Below the pieces are notes generated by a model. The model searched no databases and was not told where the DNA came from. It worked only from the letters and a program-made list of their open reading frames with translations. A DNA stretch of 64,000 bases from Podospora pseudoanserina (taxonomy: Eukaryota > Ascomycota > Sordariomycetes > Sordariales > Podosporaceae). The position numbers and the translations under genes are program-made. Below are positions 35,501 through 47,986 of this stretch, piece by piece. Each line of letters opens with the position of its first letter. The stretch's first letter is position 1. The stretch spans positions 868,001-932,000 of the forward strand of contig NC_085921.1 in assembly GCF_035222485.1 (NCBI RefSeq), read 5' to 3'.

Positions 35501-38500
35501 ATGTCAAACAGACGCTTGAGGCTGGCCAGATGAGGACTCGTGCCGGTTTTGAGCAGGGCAAGGGTCCGTCCTTGCTATGTGCTCTGGAGGGGGTACCGAG
35601 GACCTCTGTATACACCTGCAAGGGCGTTGAGTTGGACGTCCGAAGTTGACCTTTGCATGCTCTAAAGCACATACCGCGCTCAGACAAGACTTACACTGGG
35701 ATGGTAACCTGAATTCGATGTGAAGTCCAACCGAGCCAGCTCGAAGGTCGCAACTGTGGCTGCTGATAGGTTCCCGGGCATACTGTCGGTCGATCAACTG
35801 TGTAACCTGACGAAACCGTTGTCGGGTCTTTTGTTGTGGCCACGGGGATAAGACTCTGAGCGTGTCATTGGAGAGCTTCTAGGGTTCTGGATGCCAGGTT
35901 CTTCATCTGACGTGGGATGAAGTGTTGGGCACCCACGAGCGCATATGGAGGAACCTTGAATGTTCTAGAGAGAGAGGAAGGAGAAGGCATCGGATGTGGA
36001 CCCCAACCGCGCTCCGATGGTGTTGATCATGTAACTGGTGTGTGGATGTGATCAAGGCAGAGAGCAATGGAAGTTGATAAGCGTCCATAAGCCAGCTGTC
36101 AGCCTCGGTCAGCGTGTGGGGTAAGGTGTCGGGGTGCCTGCCAAACATGGGGCGTCAGGCGACCATTTGATTGGTTCATTCGTCTCAAAAGGCGGAGTCT
36201 TGGCTTGGGGTTAAGCTTAAATATGGATTGGTCCGAGCGTCTGTCGTCTTCTTTTAGGACACTGGGACCCACTTTTCCGAACCTCCTCGATTCCATCTTT
36301 GCTACTCCTGGCGTAAGTGGCAGACATGCAAAGTGTGCTCTAAGCGATGCGCCTGATACTTCCTCGATGTGAACTGCGAGCGGGCCGTCTGCCCGTACTT
36401 GGGGTGACACCCATCAATCTCACGACTGGTCTTGGCAGCCCCCAACGCTCAAGAGAGAAAGTCGAGATTTGGGCCCCCAGGTCATTTTCGGCGCCCTTTT
36501 AGCGAGTCCAAGTATTTCTATGTGAGTGCCTGTATGTCTGCGGGCTTCGTTGACGTTTTTCTCTTTCTCCCGGCCCAGATATATCCAGGGATCAGTCAAA
36601 CCACAGAAGCTCCACGAGTCGAGATCTCTGCATATCAGATCTGGTTAAGGTTATCCCGTCAGAGCCTTGTTTGCTGCAGTACGGCCATGCATTACTCGAC
36701 GGGCCGCTGGCTAACAAATCTTGGCGCTCTTTATCGTGGGCTTTGTGGGTGTCGTCCGAGTCAGCTCCGGACCCAGAGGTATGGTTCTGTCGGAGCACCA
36801 ACGCCACAAAGGCTACTGCGTCAACCGTATGCTATACGATGTATTATATCTTGAAGCTGCTTCTTGTACAGCCGTTTCTTGCACGGACTGATTAGCTGAA
36901 CATAGCACCAGCTCGTAGCTTGGACACAAACTGGGCGAGAGTAAAGCAAGCTAGTCTTTGCCTCACGATAAGAAAAGGAGAGCAGAGAAGGAGGGGACTA
37001 GACGCAACGTGGTCAACCGCACCCTTGCATGAACCTGCATCGGTGCCAATAATAGTAATATCTAGTGAGCAAGATCATGTATCTAAATCTCTTCAACCCC
37101 GCTCCCGTAGAGGCCGATAGCCGAATATGATTGTTTCCCTCGATGCCTGGCCTGATTCCAGGTTGACATTTTAGAAACTCTATGTTTGGAATCACTGTCA
37201 AGAAGTGCCCCGCAAGAACCCCGGGGTAGTGGCCAAGGGGGGGATCAGGATTGACGGAAAAAAGACCCTGGGAAATCGGTACATCTCATCTTCAACAGCA
37301 CAACATCTACCCCACAGACGCAGACCAACTATCGTCCAAGGTATGTTCGACAGAGACATGATCCCAGGCAACAACGTTTTCAGTGCTGCCAGTGGACGGC
37401 CAAGCTACACCTTGATTGATTAGCTCCCAGCCACATCCAGCCCATATTGTTCAGGAGGGTGTTTCGGCAGCTGCCGGTCTTTTTGGCCATGACGGCCCCC
37501 ACTGACCAGAAATCCCCACAATCCCTTCCCGGTCTCATTGCCGTCGAGCTCAGGGGGACGCGTACCTCATGCTGGGCGCAATATCGAGCGGGCCTTTTCT
37601 GTGCTCAATTTCATGAACATAGATCAGGTCCTGCGCAGCAGAAGCACGAGACCGGCGTGAAAGCGCACCAATGGCAGCAAGCATGGCGCAATGTCTCTTG
37701 TCTCTTGTCTCTCGTGATAAGATAATCAGCTTGGGTATCTTGGGAAGGTGGGGATGACTGAGGTGTAGCATGCAGTTCGGTTAAGCTTTTCGACCACGAT
37801 GAATTGAGGAAGGCGTGAAACGGACAGAGGCATCCGTGCTCCACTGGCCGCTGCCCCATACTCGTCTCTTCCAGGTTGTTTTTACACCTCAACATGGAAC
37901 CTGTTGCCTTCGAAAAGTAATTCCAATGATCGCCGTTTTCTGGCTACCTACCTTACGTATTACACCGACAATCCTTTAGGTGAATCCCGTCGGCAGCGGC
38001 GCCTAATCAGGTTGGTGTCTCCCCTGCCCGACGCTAGACCCGACGTCCCGGGCAGCGATTTCTACGACTGGGCGGCTCGTATAACCGCGACCGCCATCAC
38101 CATCATCCCACCAAATCATTAGTTCTAGCACCGTTTCATCCCCCACAGCAGAAATCCAAACAGGAAACCGTTTCGTCTTCTTTCTGCCTCCAGGCCTCAC
38201 ATTACCGCTTCACGAGAAAGTAGACGACATGTTTGTCATCCTTTATTCCGCTGCAAAAAAATTGCAATGTTGCTGACAGAGATGGACAGAAGGTTGCAAT
38301 CTGCAAAGAGACGCCTTCCTCCACCAATCATGAGCGCCGGACGGGGCGAGTTTCTAGAGCAATACCTGGCGGCTGAAACCCTCTTGTTCAACAGCGTCCC
38401 ATTACTCGGTGCAGGCAGCCTTGGGGGGTGGAGATGGTGTTCTGCTCCAAGCCTTACAGGGCTCCCGGCAGCGCCGTCCAGTGGCGCGGGTCTAACCAGC

Positions 38501-39474
38501 TTTCGGCACGTACACGTCCTGTCTGTCGATATTGCTCTGTTGGAAATGATTTCGTATTGTTTACTCATCATTTGCTTTGTTAAATCCGTAACGAAACCTG
38601 ATATTTTGACGTCACTCTCGACAACACCGAATTCCCGGCCGCTGTCATTCTCGATGCTCGCAGGCATGACAAGAATAGCAGATTATGAAAGCATGGAACA
38701 CCTCGGGGCTTCGCGCTATCTGCTGACTTTTGTGAGCGCTGCAGGTGAGAGATATCGTGAGTTTCTACTGGCCCATCAGCATAGCTCGCTCCGAATGGGG
38801 AAAGTAGGGGTGAATTGGATTTCACAATACCGAACGGCGGCCCCGAGAATACACCGTTAGTCGGTTCAATCCCAGGATTGCGTGTGTCTAAGCCCGACAT
38901 CACCTCTATGGAGAATTGTTCCGAACGGGACTCGGATAAGGAGTCTACAGTTCTTTCCGGCCGTCACTTTATGAGCAAAGTCCCTGCAAACCAGGCGCAT
39001 TACAATGCGGAAGCATGTGCAGAAGGGCGGTCTCCAGATTGCGTCCTGGGGTCCCATCTCATGCAGCTCGCGGTACAAAGTACTTCGCTTGACTGACCCC
39101 TGGAACCCCCGCGCTCCCCCTCCATCATATGCTCCCCACTTGGGACCCCTGTTGACAGCCCAAGATACATTGTACACACGAAGGAGTTGCCTCGACTACA
39201 TCGACATGTACCCTCAACCCGACGCCGCTGCCATGCGGGTTGGCCTCGCCTCACACCGTGGAGACCTCCTGTCAACAGCCGTTCTGGGTCCGGTATCAGG
39301 CTCTTGATGGATATAATAACACGCGCCCCGGTCTTCATCAGCCTTGGCCTCGAGACGCAGCTTACTTGCTTCACCCATCCTTACTTTGACCACGTCAAGT
39401 CTTAGTCACATACTCGCCACCTGCTTCTTGCTTTGTATATCCTGACATACATCAAGCTTCTCATTAACAACGAC
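32541..39474. other. 6.9 kb gene desert upstream of the bZIP gene
   Basis: No open frame shows a domain or believable splicing. The longest plus-strand frame, 197 codons at 38267-38860, is not protein-like and is overlapped by a minus-strand frame of similar quality. A (CATT)n run lies at 34233-34252. The region just before 39475 must contain the bZIP promoter and 5' UTR; the rest may be extended regulatory DNA or non-coding transcripts. Confidence 0.45.
34233..34252. repeat. (CATT)n microsatellite
   Basis: Five CATT units in a row. Confidence 0.9.
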
Positions 39475-40216
39475 ATGGAAGATTTTGGAAGCGCTCTCGA
39501 CATGCCTTCACCTTCCAACTCACTATATTACGTGTATGGGGACGGAGAACACTACTCCTCTGGCTCACAAAGCCCCAGCAACTCGACCGTGAGTCTTTAT
39601 TCATCCATAGAACGGACAGTGCTGACAGTCAAATCAAGTACGACATGGCGTCCACGACAGATCTCACTAGCTTTGCCAGCGTGTACCCAAATACGGAACA
39701 CGAGGAGGAGTCAGGACCGCAGGATCAACAACAAAAGCCAGCAGCCAAGAGAAAACGCGAGAACCGCTACAAGAATGCCCCTCCCTCCGTCTTGTCGGTA
39801 TGTAAAATCCTCGTGCGGCGGCCAATTACTGACCGTCAGACTCGTGACTTGACCCCTCCTTGCTTCCGAATATCCACTGACATATTGTCTGCAATCAGAG
39901 GCGTCGAGCACAGAACCGTGCTTCACAGAGGGCTTACCGGGAGCGGAAGGATCAGAGAATCAAGGACCTTGAGCAGATGCTCAATGATGCCAAGCAGCGG
40001 AACGATGTTCTCAACCAGGCCTACGCAGTGCTCCATGCCGAATATGTCTCCCTCAGACGGTCTCGGCTCGAAGACCAGCAATACCACCACCAGCAACCCG
40101 ATTTGACATATGGCAACTCGCATCACGGCATGGGATTGGAGGCGACAGGAACCGAGGGACTGGATATGGAGTTGTTTGTCTATCCGGACCTAAATCCAGG
40201 ATATTCGCTCAACTGA
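39475..40216 (+). CDS. AP-1-like bZIP transcription factor, 196 residues, 3 exons
   Basis: Exons are 39475-39588, 39639-39797 and 39899-40216. Introns of 50 nt (GTGAGT...GCTGAC...AAG) and 101 nt (GTATGT...CTGAC...CAG) both fall between codons. The N-terminus MEDFGSALDMPSPSNSLYYV is short and acidic. Exon 2 ends KNAPPSVLS, and exon 3 opens with the basic region RRRAQNRASQRAYRERKDQR (residues 92-111), the fungal AP-1/Yap form of the N-x7-R motif. A leucine zipper follows with heptad positions L115, A122, L129, L136 and L143. The C-terminus is short (DMELFVYPDLNPGYSLN) and lacks the paired Cys-rich domains of Yap1, so redox sensing of the Yap1 type is not evident. Binding to TTAC/GTAA or TGACTAA-like sites is expected from the family; the biological target is unknown. 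Confidence 0.9.
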
Positions 40217-42560
40217 GACAATACACTCGGCCATTCCTTCTGGGCCGGCCGAATCTCCTCGAGGATTCTATCCATCCCTTTCGGAACCGCCGAAGCATGA
40301 TTCGTCCGGACACTCTCACCGAGGATACCCACATTCTGAAGACATGCGCTGTTTTCTGCTCGTTCTGAGGGCTTGACGAGAGCAGGCTTTCTTGTGCTGC
40401 GGGGCTGTCCTGTTGTGGTTGGATATCAGCGGCAATCACGTCACTGTGATAGGAGGGGCGCCTGTCGATATCGAATCGGAGAGGGAGGGTGGCTGCATGT
40501 TCCAATCGACGAGGAAGAAGATTGGGGAATACACCTTCCAGGTTTGATTCTTCGGGGTGAGGCTACCCCGAAAACAGAGGCCATGGTGGACGGCATGACC
40601 AAGCTGGGGCTCAAACAGACGGCCTTGCTCGGCATCTCGCGGAACTTTCCCTCTGCCCGCGCAGACTGGGCGGCATCTCGGTTGTGCTCTTTTGCATTTT
40701 GGGCTTGCGTGTAAGTGGTGCACACAGGGTCTCCCGCTTTGCTCGACTCACCGAATTGGGGGAGCGGGGCATATGCATGCATGCATGCACTTTGGGGACT
40801 GCGGGCGTGATTCACTCAGCCTTCTTTTTCATTTTGGTTTCTGCTCTGTACTACAAATGGCTACGATAGGCAGGAGATTGGGAGGCATTTGCTTGATGAT
40901 ACCACAGGAAATTAGTAGGCGGAGGAAATATATATATGTGTAATTCTATTGATGATATCTCACTCATATGATTGGATAGATGATCTCTATAACTGTCATC
41001 ATTCCACTGCTTCAATAGGGAAATATTACCACAATGGGGAGTTTCGCTTAGCAAAGACAAAAGAAGAAATGTTGACTAGGTCACATGTCTGGTTAGGTAC
41101 TTGATAACATTTGGAATGACTGGAATATGGAAAACAAGCCGAGACCACGGGTGCCAGACTTGGGACCGTACATTTGCTCCACAAGCCACAAATCTCGCAT
41201 GAAGGCAAACGATTTGATGACGCGCCAACTTACAGGAAAACATCAAGTTCATGACGCCTGTCATGATGGCTTAGACAGACCAAGACTCAGATTATCAAGG
41301 ATATATCGTCTTGGCTGGGTTCATGTAGACTAGAATCTCACCAGGATACGCTGCTTACGCTTGGTAGGTACACACGTACTCGCAGAGAAATATTACTGGC
41401 TGGGCGGGATCTAAACGCGCCTGAGGAAGGCGCAGTGTCTTGTGTACAGTTTTCGTCACCGAGGGGGCAGAGTTCTGATTGTGTGGAGGTCTGTCTATGA
41501 TATCAAGTGCTTCTTACCTACCGGCTTGTTATTTTCGTCATAGGTAGGTGTGCTGTTGATAGTTTTAGAGGGGAAAGCGAAAACCCGGGGATCGGTGAGG
41601 CTTGCTTCGCGCCAGCAAGTTTGAGCAATGAGAGAGGAAAAGATCTTGTTCCTACTACAACTTCTTCCTTTCAGGCTCGCAGGTGTGTGGTCCGATCGGG
41701 GTTAGGTGCTGAGCAACGGAACCTTCCGAGGTCGTGCATGGTATAAAGATGTTGTACTGGCAAGCAATGATGCCTACTGCGTAAGGCGCCTTCGAAGGGT
41801 TCTGAGACATGGCGGACGATATTGAAAGCCGGAAGGTCAGCGGAATTGTCGGTATTGGCGCGGATGAGAAAGATGAAGCTAGTGGGTGTGTGGCGTTTGG
41901 TGGGTTAGGGTGGTGTGTGTAGGTAGGTGAGCGCTAAGGCTCCGGAGTGGGTGTTTTAGGATTGGTTGGACCGGAGATGGGAAAAGGAGGTGATGGCACC
42001 CGAACGACGACACAAAACGGAGTTTGGGCGCGGCCGTGGATGGGGGCTTGAGGTTGACCAAATTGTTCGATGGGTGGATGATGGCGAAGGATGGCATCGT
42101 GCCTGTCGATCTGGGTGTGTCTGGTGCAGAAGGCTTACTTTGTTGACATGCTATGCTTCTTCATCCTAGGTAGCTGAGTGATAGCCTGGAAAGCTGGGGT
42201 AGGGCTTTGGATATGGAATGACGGCCGTGATGGTCATCATCGTCGTGGCATAGGACAGCCATAACTGCGGACAAATGGCCAGGGGAAGCCCTGAAGGGGG
42301 TTGAATAATGTGCTGCCTTGAGTTGAGATGTAAGTGTCGTATAGTGAAGGCGGTCAGGAGACGGAGATAGCGAGTTGACGATGTGCAAAGTGCTGTGTCC
42401 TCATGAAGTTTCGACGTCTTGGGCGACATGAAGAGAATGGTGGTGTTGACGGTATATCGTAAACCAAAAGAGAAGAGCACAATGACGGAATCACCGTTAT
42501 CGGAACAATCCCGCGATCCTCATGCAGTATCAACCTCAGCTGGGACTTGGCAATTGGCTG
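40217..42560. other. Region downstream of the bZIP gene, no firm gene
   Basis: 2.3 kb with a short (ATGC)n palindromic run at 40774-40789 and more TAGGTAG motifs (41541-41550, 41920-41928, 42168-42176). No coding region is supported. Confidence 0.4.
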
Positions 42561-43147
42561 TCACTTTGTGTTTCTGTTTTTCGTTGGTTTGCAAGGTATA
42601 TTCTGTGAGGGGGAGAAGGTCAAATCAATTTTGGTGTGCGGAATGAAAAAGTGTGGGTTCTGACTGTGGAAGGAGCGATGACGTTGGCGTTGGCCGTTCC
42701 TTCCTCAGTCAGCTCTGAAGAGCATGTATGTGGACGGTGACTTACCTCTTCGACCACCCAGATTACTGGACTGAAGTTTTTCACTTTTCTGAACTGCTTT
42801 GCAAGTACGGTCATTTCCTTCATGTATCTGATACTTCCGTTGAAGGTTCCCAAAGTCAACAATAACGCCATACCAGTCCTGTCAGCACTCTTGATTTCGA
42901 TCGACACAGCCCGGGTGGCTTTACAATACGATTGTTGACGCCTTGCCACATATAATACGCTTCTCAGCAGTCCTTTTCTGCCATCAGCCAAGTCTTGTTC
43001 ATGGAAGCCTTGCCATTCAAGCTGCTCGCCCGGCCTGGCCCGCTCCGTAGATGAGTGCGGATCGCTTTCGTCCTTGGTGTTGACGATCTGGATGCTGACA
43101 ACACCGTTTCTGGCGCAGGAGGCAACTTTCGACTGCCCATCTATCAT
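42561..43147 (-). CDS. Tentative two-exon gene of unknown function, 166 residues
   Basis: Exon 1 is 43147-42746 and exon 2 is 42659-42561. The case rests on a strong GTAAGT donor directly after WVVEE, a GCTGACTGAG branch-like site and a CAGTCAG acceptor 86 nt later, which together keep frame. The predicted product begins MIDGQSKVASCARNGVVSIQ and contains SVLYVARRQQSYCKATRAVS and MALLLTLGTFNGSIRYMKEM. I recognise no family. The sequence is less biased than neighbouring spurious frames but has no independent support, and an upstream exon is possible. It may equally be chance. Confidence 0.3.
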
Positions 43148-46100
43148 TAAGAGCGACCGAACCCATCGTTGCCTGCCCGAATACCGTCATAATTGACGGG
43201 ATTGGACAGTGTGTTCGCCGCCGCCCCCCGAGCCAGAATCTCACGTTGAGGTTGCAATACCATGCTGGATTTTTGGTTGCCTCATACGTACCACCGCCAT
43301 CCATCCGTTACTTATCAGGTATCAGAGAGTCTTTAAGATGGCCGAGTCTAACTCAATAGGGGAAAACCACCGGTGTTTGTTGCTGCCAGCTTTGAGCATC
43401 TTGTGACAACCGGATGGGAGTCAACAAACATTTTGCAAGGTCAACCTCCTTTTGTTACACCCTGGAAACTCCATTTATTTGGAATAAAGGCGGCTAACAT
43501 GATCCCAGACAAATGAAAGCCTGTATATGATAAGGGCACAGCCAGAATCTCGGTCGTCTAGAGCCAACCCAGCACCCAACAAAGCAGATCTGATGGCTGG
43601 TCGATGGCCTGAGCAACATATTGCAGGGTGTTATGATGAAACGGCATGAGTAAGCCACATTATACGGGAATACCCAACCGTGCTAGTATGGTCGGTCAGA
43701 CCTAGTAGCTAGCCCCGTGCTTATGCTGCAGGATGATTTGTTTCTGGTTTAGGTCATGTTTCTTGTAGTCATTGCTCATCTGTAGACTGACCCTATTGTA
43801 AAACTTCTGCTACTAGTAGAGATTGGTAAACCAAAGGTTTCATTCTAAGGTAAGTGTACATCGCACATTCTTCATCGGTGTCAATAAGTTAACAATTATT
43901 ACATGGCAGGTATGACAGTTTGTCAACCACCAAAAATATGAAACCCCACAACCTTGCACTTGACAGACTGACAACCCTTATTTTTATTTCAGGGGCACTT
44001 TGCTTTGATTATGTCCCCGGACGCTTTAGTCTCCTCGAGAGACGTTCAAGCTTTGCTGCGTTGATCTGATCAACGACATGGAACTTTCCCGCCTGTACTG
44101 ACCTTGTTCTGTTCGCAACATCCAGCAATAAACCTCCGACAGCCGATTTCAAACCAACACACCAAGATACACGCCCAAGAGTAGTACCACCGGCATTCGA
44201 CCACAGTGAGGATGAAGATATCTTTGATCGCATTGCGGTCGTCGATGTTGTTGGCTGGGTAGCCTATAATGTCGACGTGGTAGTTCTGTGCTCAAGGGCC
44301 GGGAAAGTACCGGCTCGTTTGAATGGCTGGTGCGGGTATCTATGCCGGCGTCCTCAATCAAACCAACGATCACCTCTGCTTGGATCGTTATGCTCTAGAG
44401 ACCGAGCCACTGATCCTCTACGAGCTTGAGCTCTGATTCGAGGGGGCTGTTCCTGACGACGATAAGCTGCTGGTGTTGAAAGGTGACTCGTTGTTGGTGG
44501 AGTTGGGTTTGCTGTGAGAAAGATCTCGGCGAGTCTGTGTGAACTCGGTGCCTCTTTTCCCATACCATTTCCCGGACGGGATACGGCTGGTTGAACGAAT
44601 AGGGGATGAGGCGAGCATGACGAGGAACTCGATTCGATGGCTTTGGCTCAGGGAGACGAGGGTGCTATAACCTTTGGGCGGGTTCAAACACCCCCTTTAA
44701 TAGGTGAGGGGGGATGCCCTCAGCCTCCATGTTTTGGCCCCCGACATGATGTGTGATCGACTCGCCGAGCTGGGTGGTTGAACTGGTTGCTGAATCAGCC
44801 TCTTACGATCTCCTCACTGGCATTCGACCACCCACGTCCTCCAAATGCTCGACGTCCAGCGGCAGTCCACCCAAACGACCATTTGTGCAACCCATGAATA
44901 TGCGGCTAGATGGACAGAATCAGGATAGTCATGGCCTTAGGGCTGGACTGTAGGGTAGGAGATGGTCTCGGCATCAGCGGTATGTGGGGGTTGACGCAAG
45001 TCGACTGGGTGTTGGATGACGATGGCGTCGCTTTGGGCTTGCTGCGTGTCAGCATCTAGGCCGTCCCAGCAGACAAGCGCTGATCAGCGAACGGCGGCCC
45101 TGTGATATGATATACGGCAGCGGCAGGTCAAAAAGGCGGAGGGACTGTGCAGAAAGAGCACATTGCATTTGTCACGGATACTACAGGTCACCTCTCACGT
45201 GAGTTTGACGGATGGCGGTGGTGGTGGTGGTGGTGATGGTTAGCCGTGGCTTGCCCCGACTGAGCTGAGCACCAGGATCAATACCAGGTCGATCGCCGTC
45301 CAGGGGTTCTCCGCATTCCGGGAGACGGTCACGCTAACAAACGCCCCCGAACACCCGGGCGGACTTGCTCCGTTCAACGGTCTGGATAAGGGGAGTTATT
45401 TCAGCTCGCCCGGTACCGAAGAAATAGTGAAGTGGCGGGCCCCTAGGCTCGACTGTTGCGATCTCAACGTCGATGGTGTTGGTTCCGAGAAAAGAAAGCC
45501 CCGATTTAGCAGAGAGACTACCCCGACTTTTTATTTTTCGGTGGCTTGCGGCTGGATAAAAACGGCAGCCGGCACAACGGTTTTTCTTGGTTGCGAGTGC
45601 AACAACGTTGTTTCTTGGGGTGCTTTTCCCCTCTCGAGTGTTCCACCCATTTACCCTAATATCCAGGGTACTTTTTCGCAACCGACCTTTTTAATATGGA
45701 GAGCGAATCCCTTTGGACGGTTGTTATCTTGGATCAATTGTAACAGGCCCGGACTTGCTGTAGTGGGAAGTAGGAGGTACTATATGGAGAATGTCTTGGA
45801 TCGGTGTTTTTTTCTGGGCTGGCTGGCTGAGGTGGAGATTAATTAGGCAGGTTGATTGATGGGACGCATTCCAGATGTTCTCTTTTGTCCTTCTTTTTTC
45901 TAGTTTGTTCAGTTGATGCGTTTTCTCCTCTTTTGACATTTTTGGGAAGTGGGTGTTGAGAAAACGACGATATCGCGACAGCGTTTGCGAAGCGCAACGA
46001 GCAGTGAATTCTTGGCGCAACAAAAGCGACGCTCACCGGCAGGCGCACACGTGTTACAACAGGGAAATACTCAGAGGGAAAAGGGCGACAGGCTTGAAAG

Positions 46101-46294
46101 AAGCGCTCAATTAAGACGGGTCGGACAAAAGTCGGGAGGGAACGCGGTGGGACGTCAAAGTCGACACGTATAAGCGAGACTGGACGACATCACACCGCTC
46201 AGGAGTCGTTTGGGAGCATTCATCTCGCGTTTTCCAGCGAATCAACAACAGAAGTTGGAAGTTGGGGGCCGATTGGGACAAGAGGGACTTCAGC
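43148..46294. other. Intergenic region, no gene seen
   Basis: 3.1 kb, comparatively AT-rich around 43780-44000, with a (GGT)n run at 45216-45235. The right end is the presumed promoter of the membrane-protein gene at 46295. No open frame carries a recognisable motif. Confidence 0.4.
45216..45235. repeat. (GGT)n microsatellite
   Basis: Six consecutive GGT-type units. Confidence 0.85.
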
Positions 46295-47356
46295 ATGGCA
46301 CTCGACGACAAAATGTCGCCATCAATAACAACAACACCGATGGGATCGTTACCTACCCTCCGACGCAAACTGACCAGACTAGTCCTCACTCGTGGCATAC
46401 TCATCACCACAGTCGTCTACGTCTTTCTACTATCACTAATAGTAGGGGTACAAGCCGCCCTGCCGGCAGAGTTTACAAACTCGTTTGATGGGCTGGGAGA
46501 AGGGGGCAGCGTTGGGTTGACGTGGGAAGGGGTGAAGCCAGAGTACTTTCCCTTGAGCATCACCGCGCAGGTGATTGATAAGGGAGAGGATGGGAGCGGG
46601 AGTAAAGTTACCGTTTACAAGGTTAATATTACTGGTAAGTCAGACGCCCTTCTTTGCAGTCGTGATGGATGATGGCTGGGAGAGAAAGGAAGGACGATAT
46701 GATACTATGATCATGACAGAGAAGAGAAGGACTGTGTCAAAAAAAGAGGGGGCTTCTTCGTGGCTGTTGTTATCAAGACGGAATGATATATGGATGGTTT
46801 TGGTTTTTAGCGATATATTGCGGTTGTGCATGATCGTGTTTGGCTTGACCGAGTGCTGATATTTCATCTTCACAACTCCAGCCGCAGCAACAGGCAGCTC
46901 ATACGTCTGGACTAACATGCCCCACCCCCTCCGATGGATCAAGTCAGGGCTGTACCAGCTCGAACTCAAGCCATCAGCCTGGACAGATGATGGTGAAGCG
47001 CCCGTGTTGGCGAGGTCATCGTTTTTCAGTGTGGGGGATTACGTCCCGCCTGCTCCGAGTCCAAGTGAGAGTTCATCTCCTGTAAGTTTTATTTGACCTA
47101 TCTACCTTACCTTGGTACCAATGGATAGTGAGTGAGGCTGACATGACATGTGGGAAAGGAACCCTCGAAAGGGGATAAAGAGTCGTCGTCTGGCGGGGGC
47201 GGCGTGAGTAAGTCGGTTGCTATTGGGGTGGGAGTCGCGATTGGTGTGCCGAGCTTGGTTGGGTTGGTGGTTGTTGGCTGGTTTTTTAGACGGAGGTATA
47301 AGAGGGCGCGGGCGGAGAAGAGGAGGTTGAAAAGGAGCGAGTTTGTAATTTACTGA
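46295..47356 (+). CDS. Single-pass surface protein with a Kre9/KNH-like extracellular domain, 245 residues, 3 exons
   Basis: Exons are 46295-46634, 46882-47081 and 47159-47356. Introns of 247 and 77 nt have GTAAGT donors and CAG/AAG acceptors and keep frame. A basic then hydrophobic N-terminus (TTVVYVFLLSLIVGVQA, about residues 37-54) is a signal peptide or anchor, followed by ALPAEFTNSFDGLGEGGSV. The next 90 residues (VGLTWEGVKPEYFPLSI, YVWTNMPHPLRWIKSGLYQL) match the Ser/Thr-rich Kre9/Knh1-type beta-sandwich found in fungal wall proteins. A short Pro/Ser stalk and a Gly/Ser linker lead to one membrane span (SVAIGVGVAIGVPSLVGLVV), then a basic tail FFRRRYKRARAEKRR. Topology should be extracellular N-terminus and cytoplasmic C-terminus, in place of the usual GPI anchor. 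A role in wall assembly or sensing is inference. Confidence 0.75.
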
Positions 47357-47959
47357 GACAACCGTTGAATGTGAAGAGGTGTGAGTTTACTCCTGAGGGG
47401 CCGAGAATCGTGGACCCGGGGGGAGGCGGCATGTTAAGAGGATGATTGGTTCGGTGGGTTCGGATGTTGGATGTGTTGTTGGGTGATGCGGAGTGGTATG
47501 TACCTGGTGAGAAAGGGAGACGGGAATAAGGGGGACCCTTCCGACGGGAGGTGATGCTGACGGGAAAGCTTATTGGGTGGTGCTGTGGGTGTTGTGCCGC
47601 AATTCAGGGACGGCTGTGAAGGGGGGGTGACGTTGTGGGTTGTATTATGCGGGATATGGGATGAAGGTGTTTGGGTGATCGATTCAGGGCTGATTCTTCG
47701 AGATGGGAAACACGGTCAGGTATTGTGGTCTTGCTGTTGAACCAAGGTTGACAGGCTGAATATTCCCATTTAAGGGGACTCTTGATGAGAGAGGAAATTC
47801 AGTCTGTTCCAAAGCATCGAACGGCATCTCGGCACGATTGATGATGATAGCAGCAGGTGGGTGAGATATGTAATTCAAACCGCGCGCCTGCAATGAACTT
47901 GTGCAAGCCAGTGTAAGGAAGGCGCGAGCGTATCTGTGGTGCCTTGCATAGCGCATTTT

Positions 47960-47986
47960 GTGGTGGTGGTGGTGGTGGTGGTGGTG
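47960..47986. repeat. (GGT)n microsatellite
   Basis: Nine consecutive GGT-type units. Confidence 0.9.

Noticed and set aside
38267-38860. A 197-codon plus-strand open frame upstream of the bZIP gene
   Set aside because: No recognisable domain and a competing minus-strand frame overlaps it. One hydrophobic stretch is not enough to support a gene.
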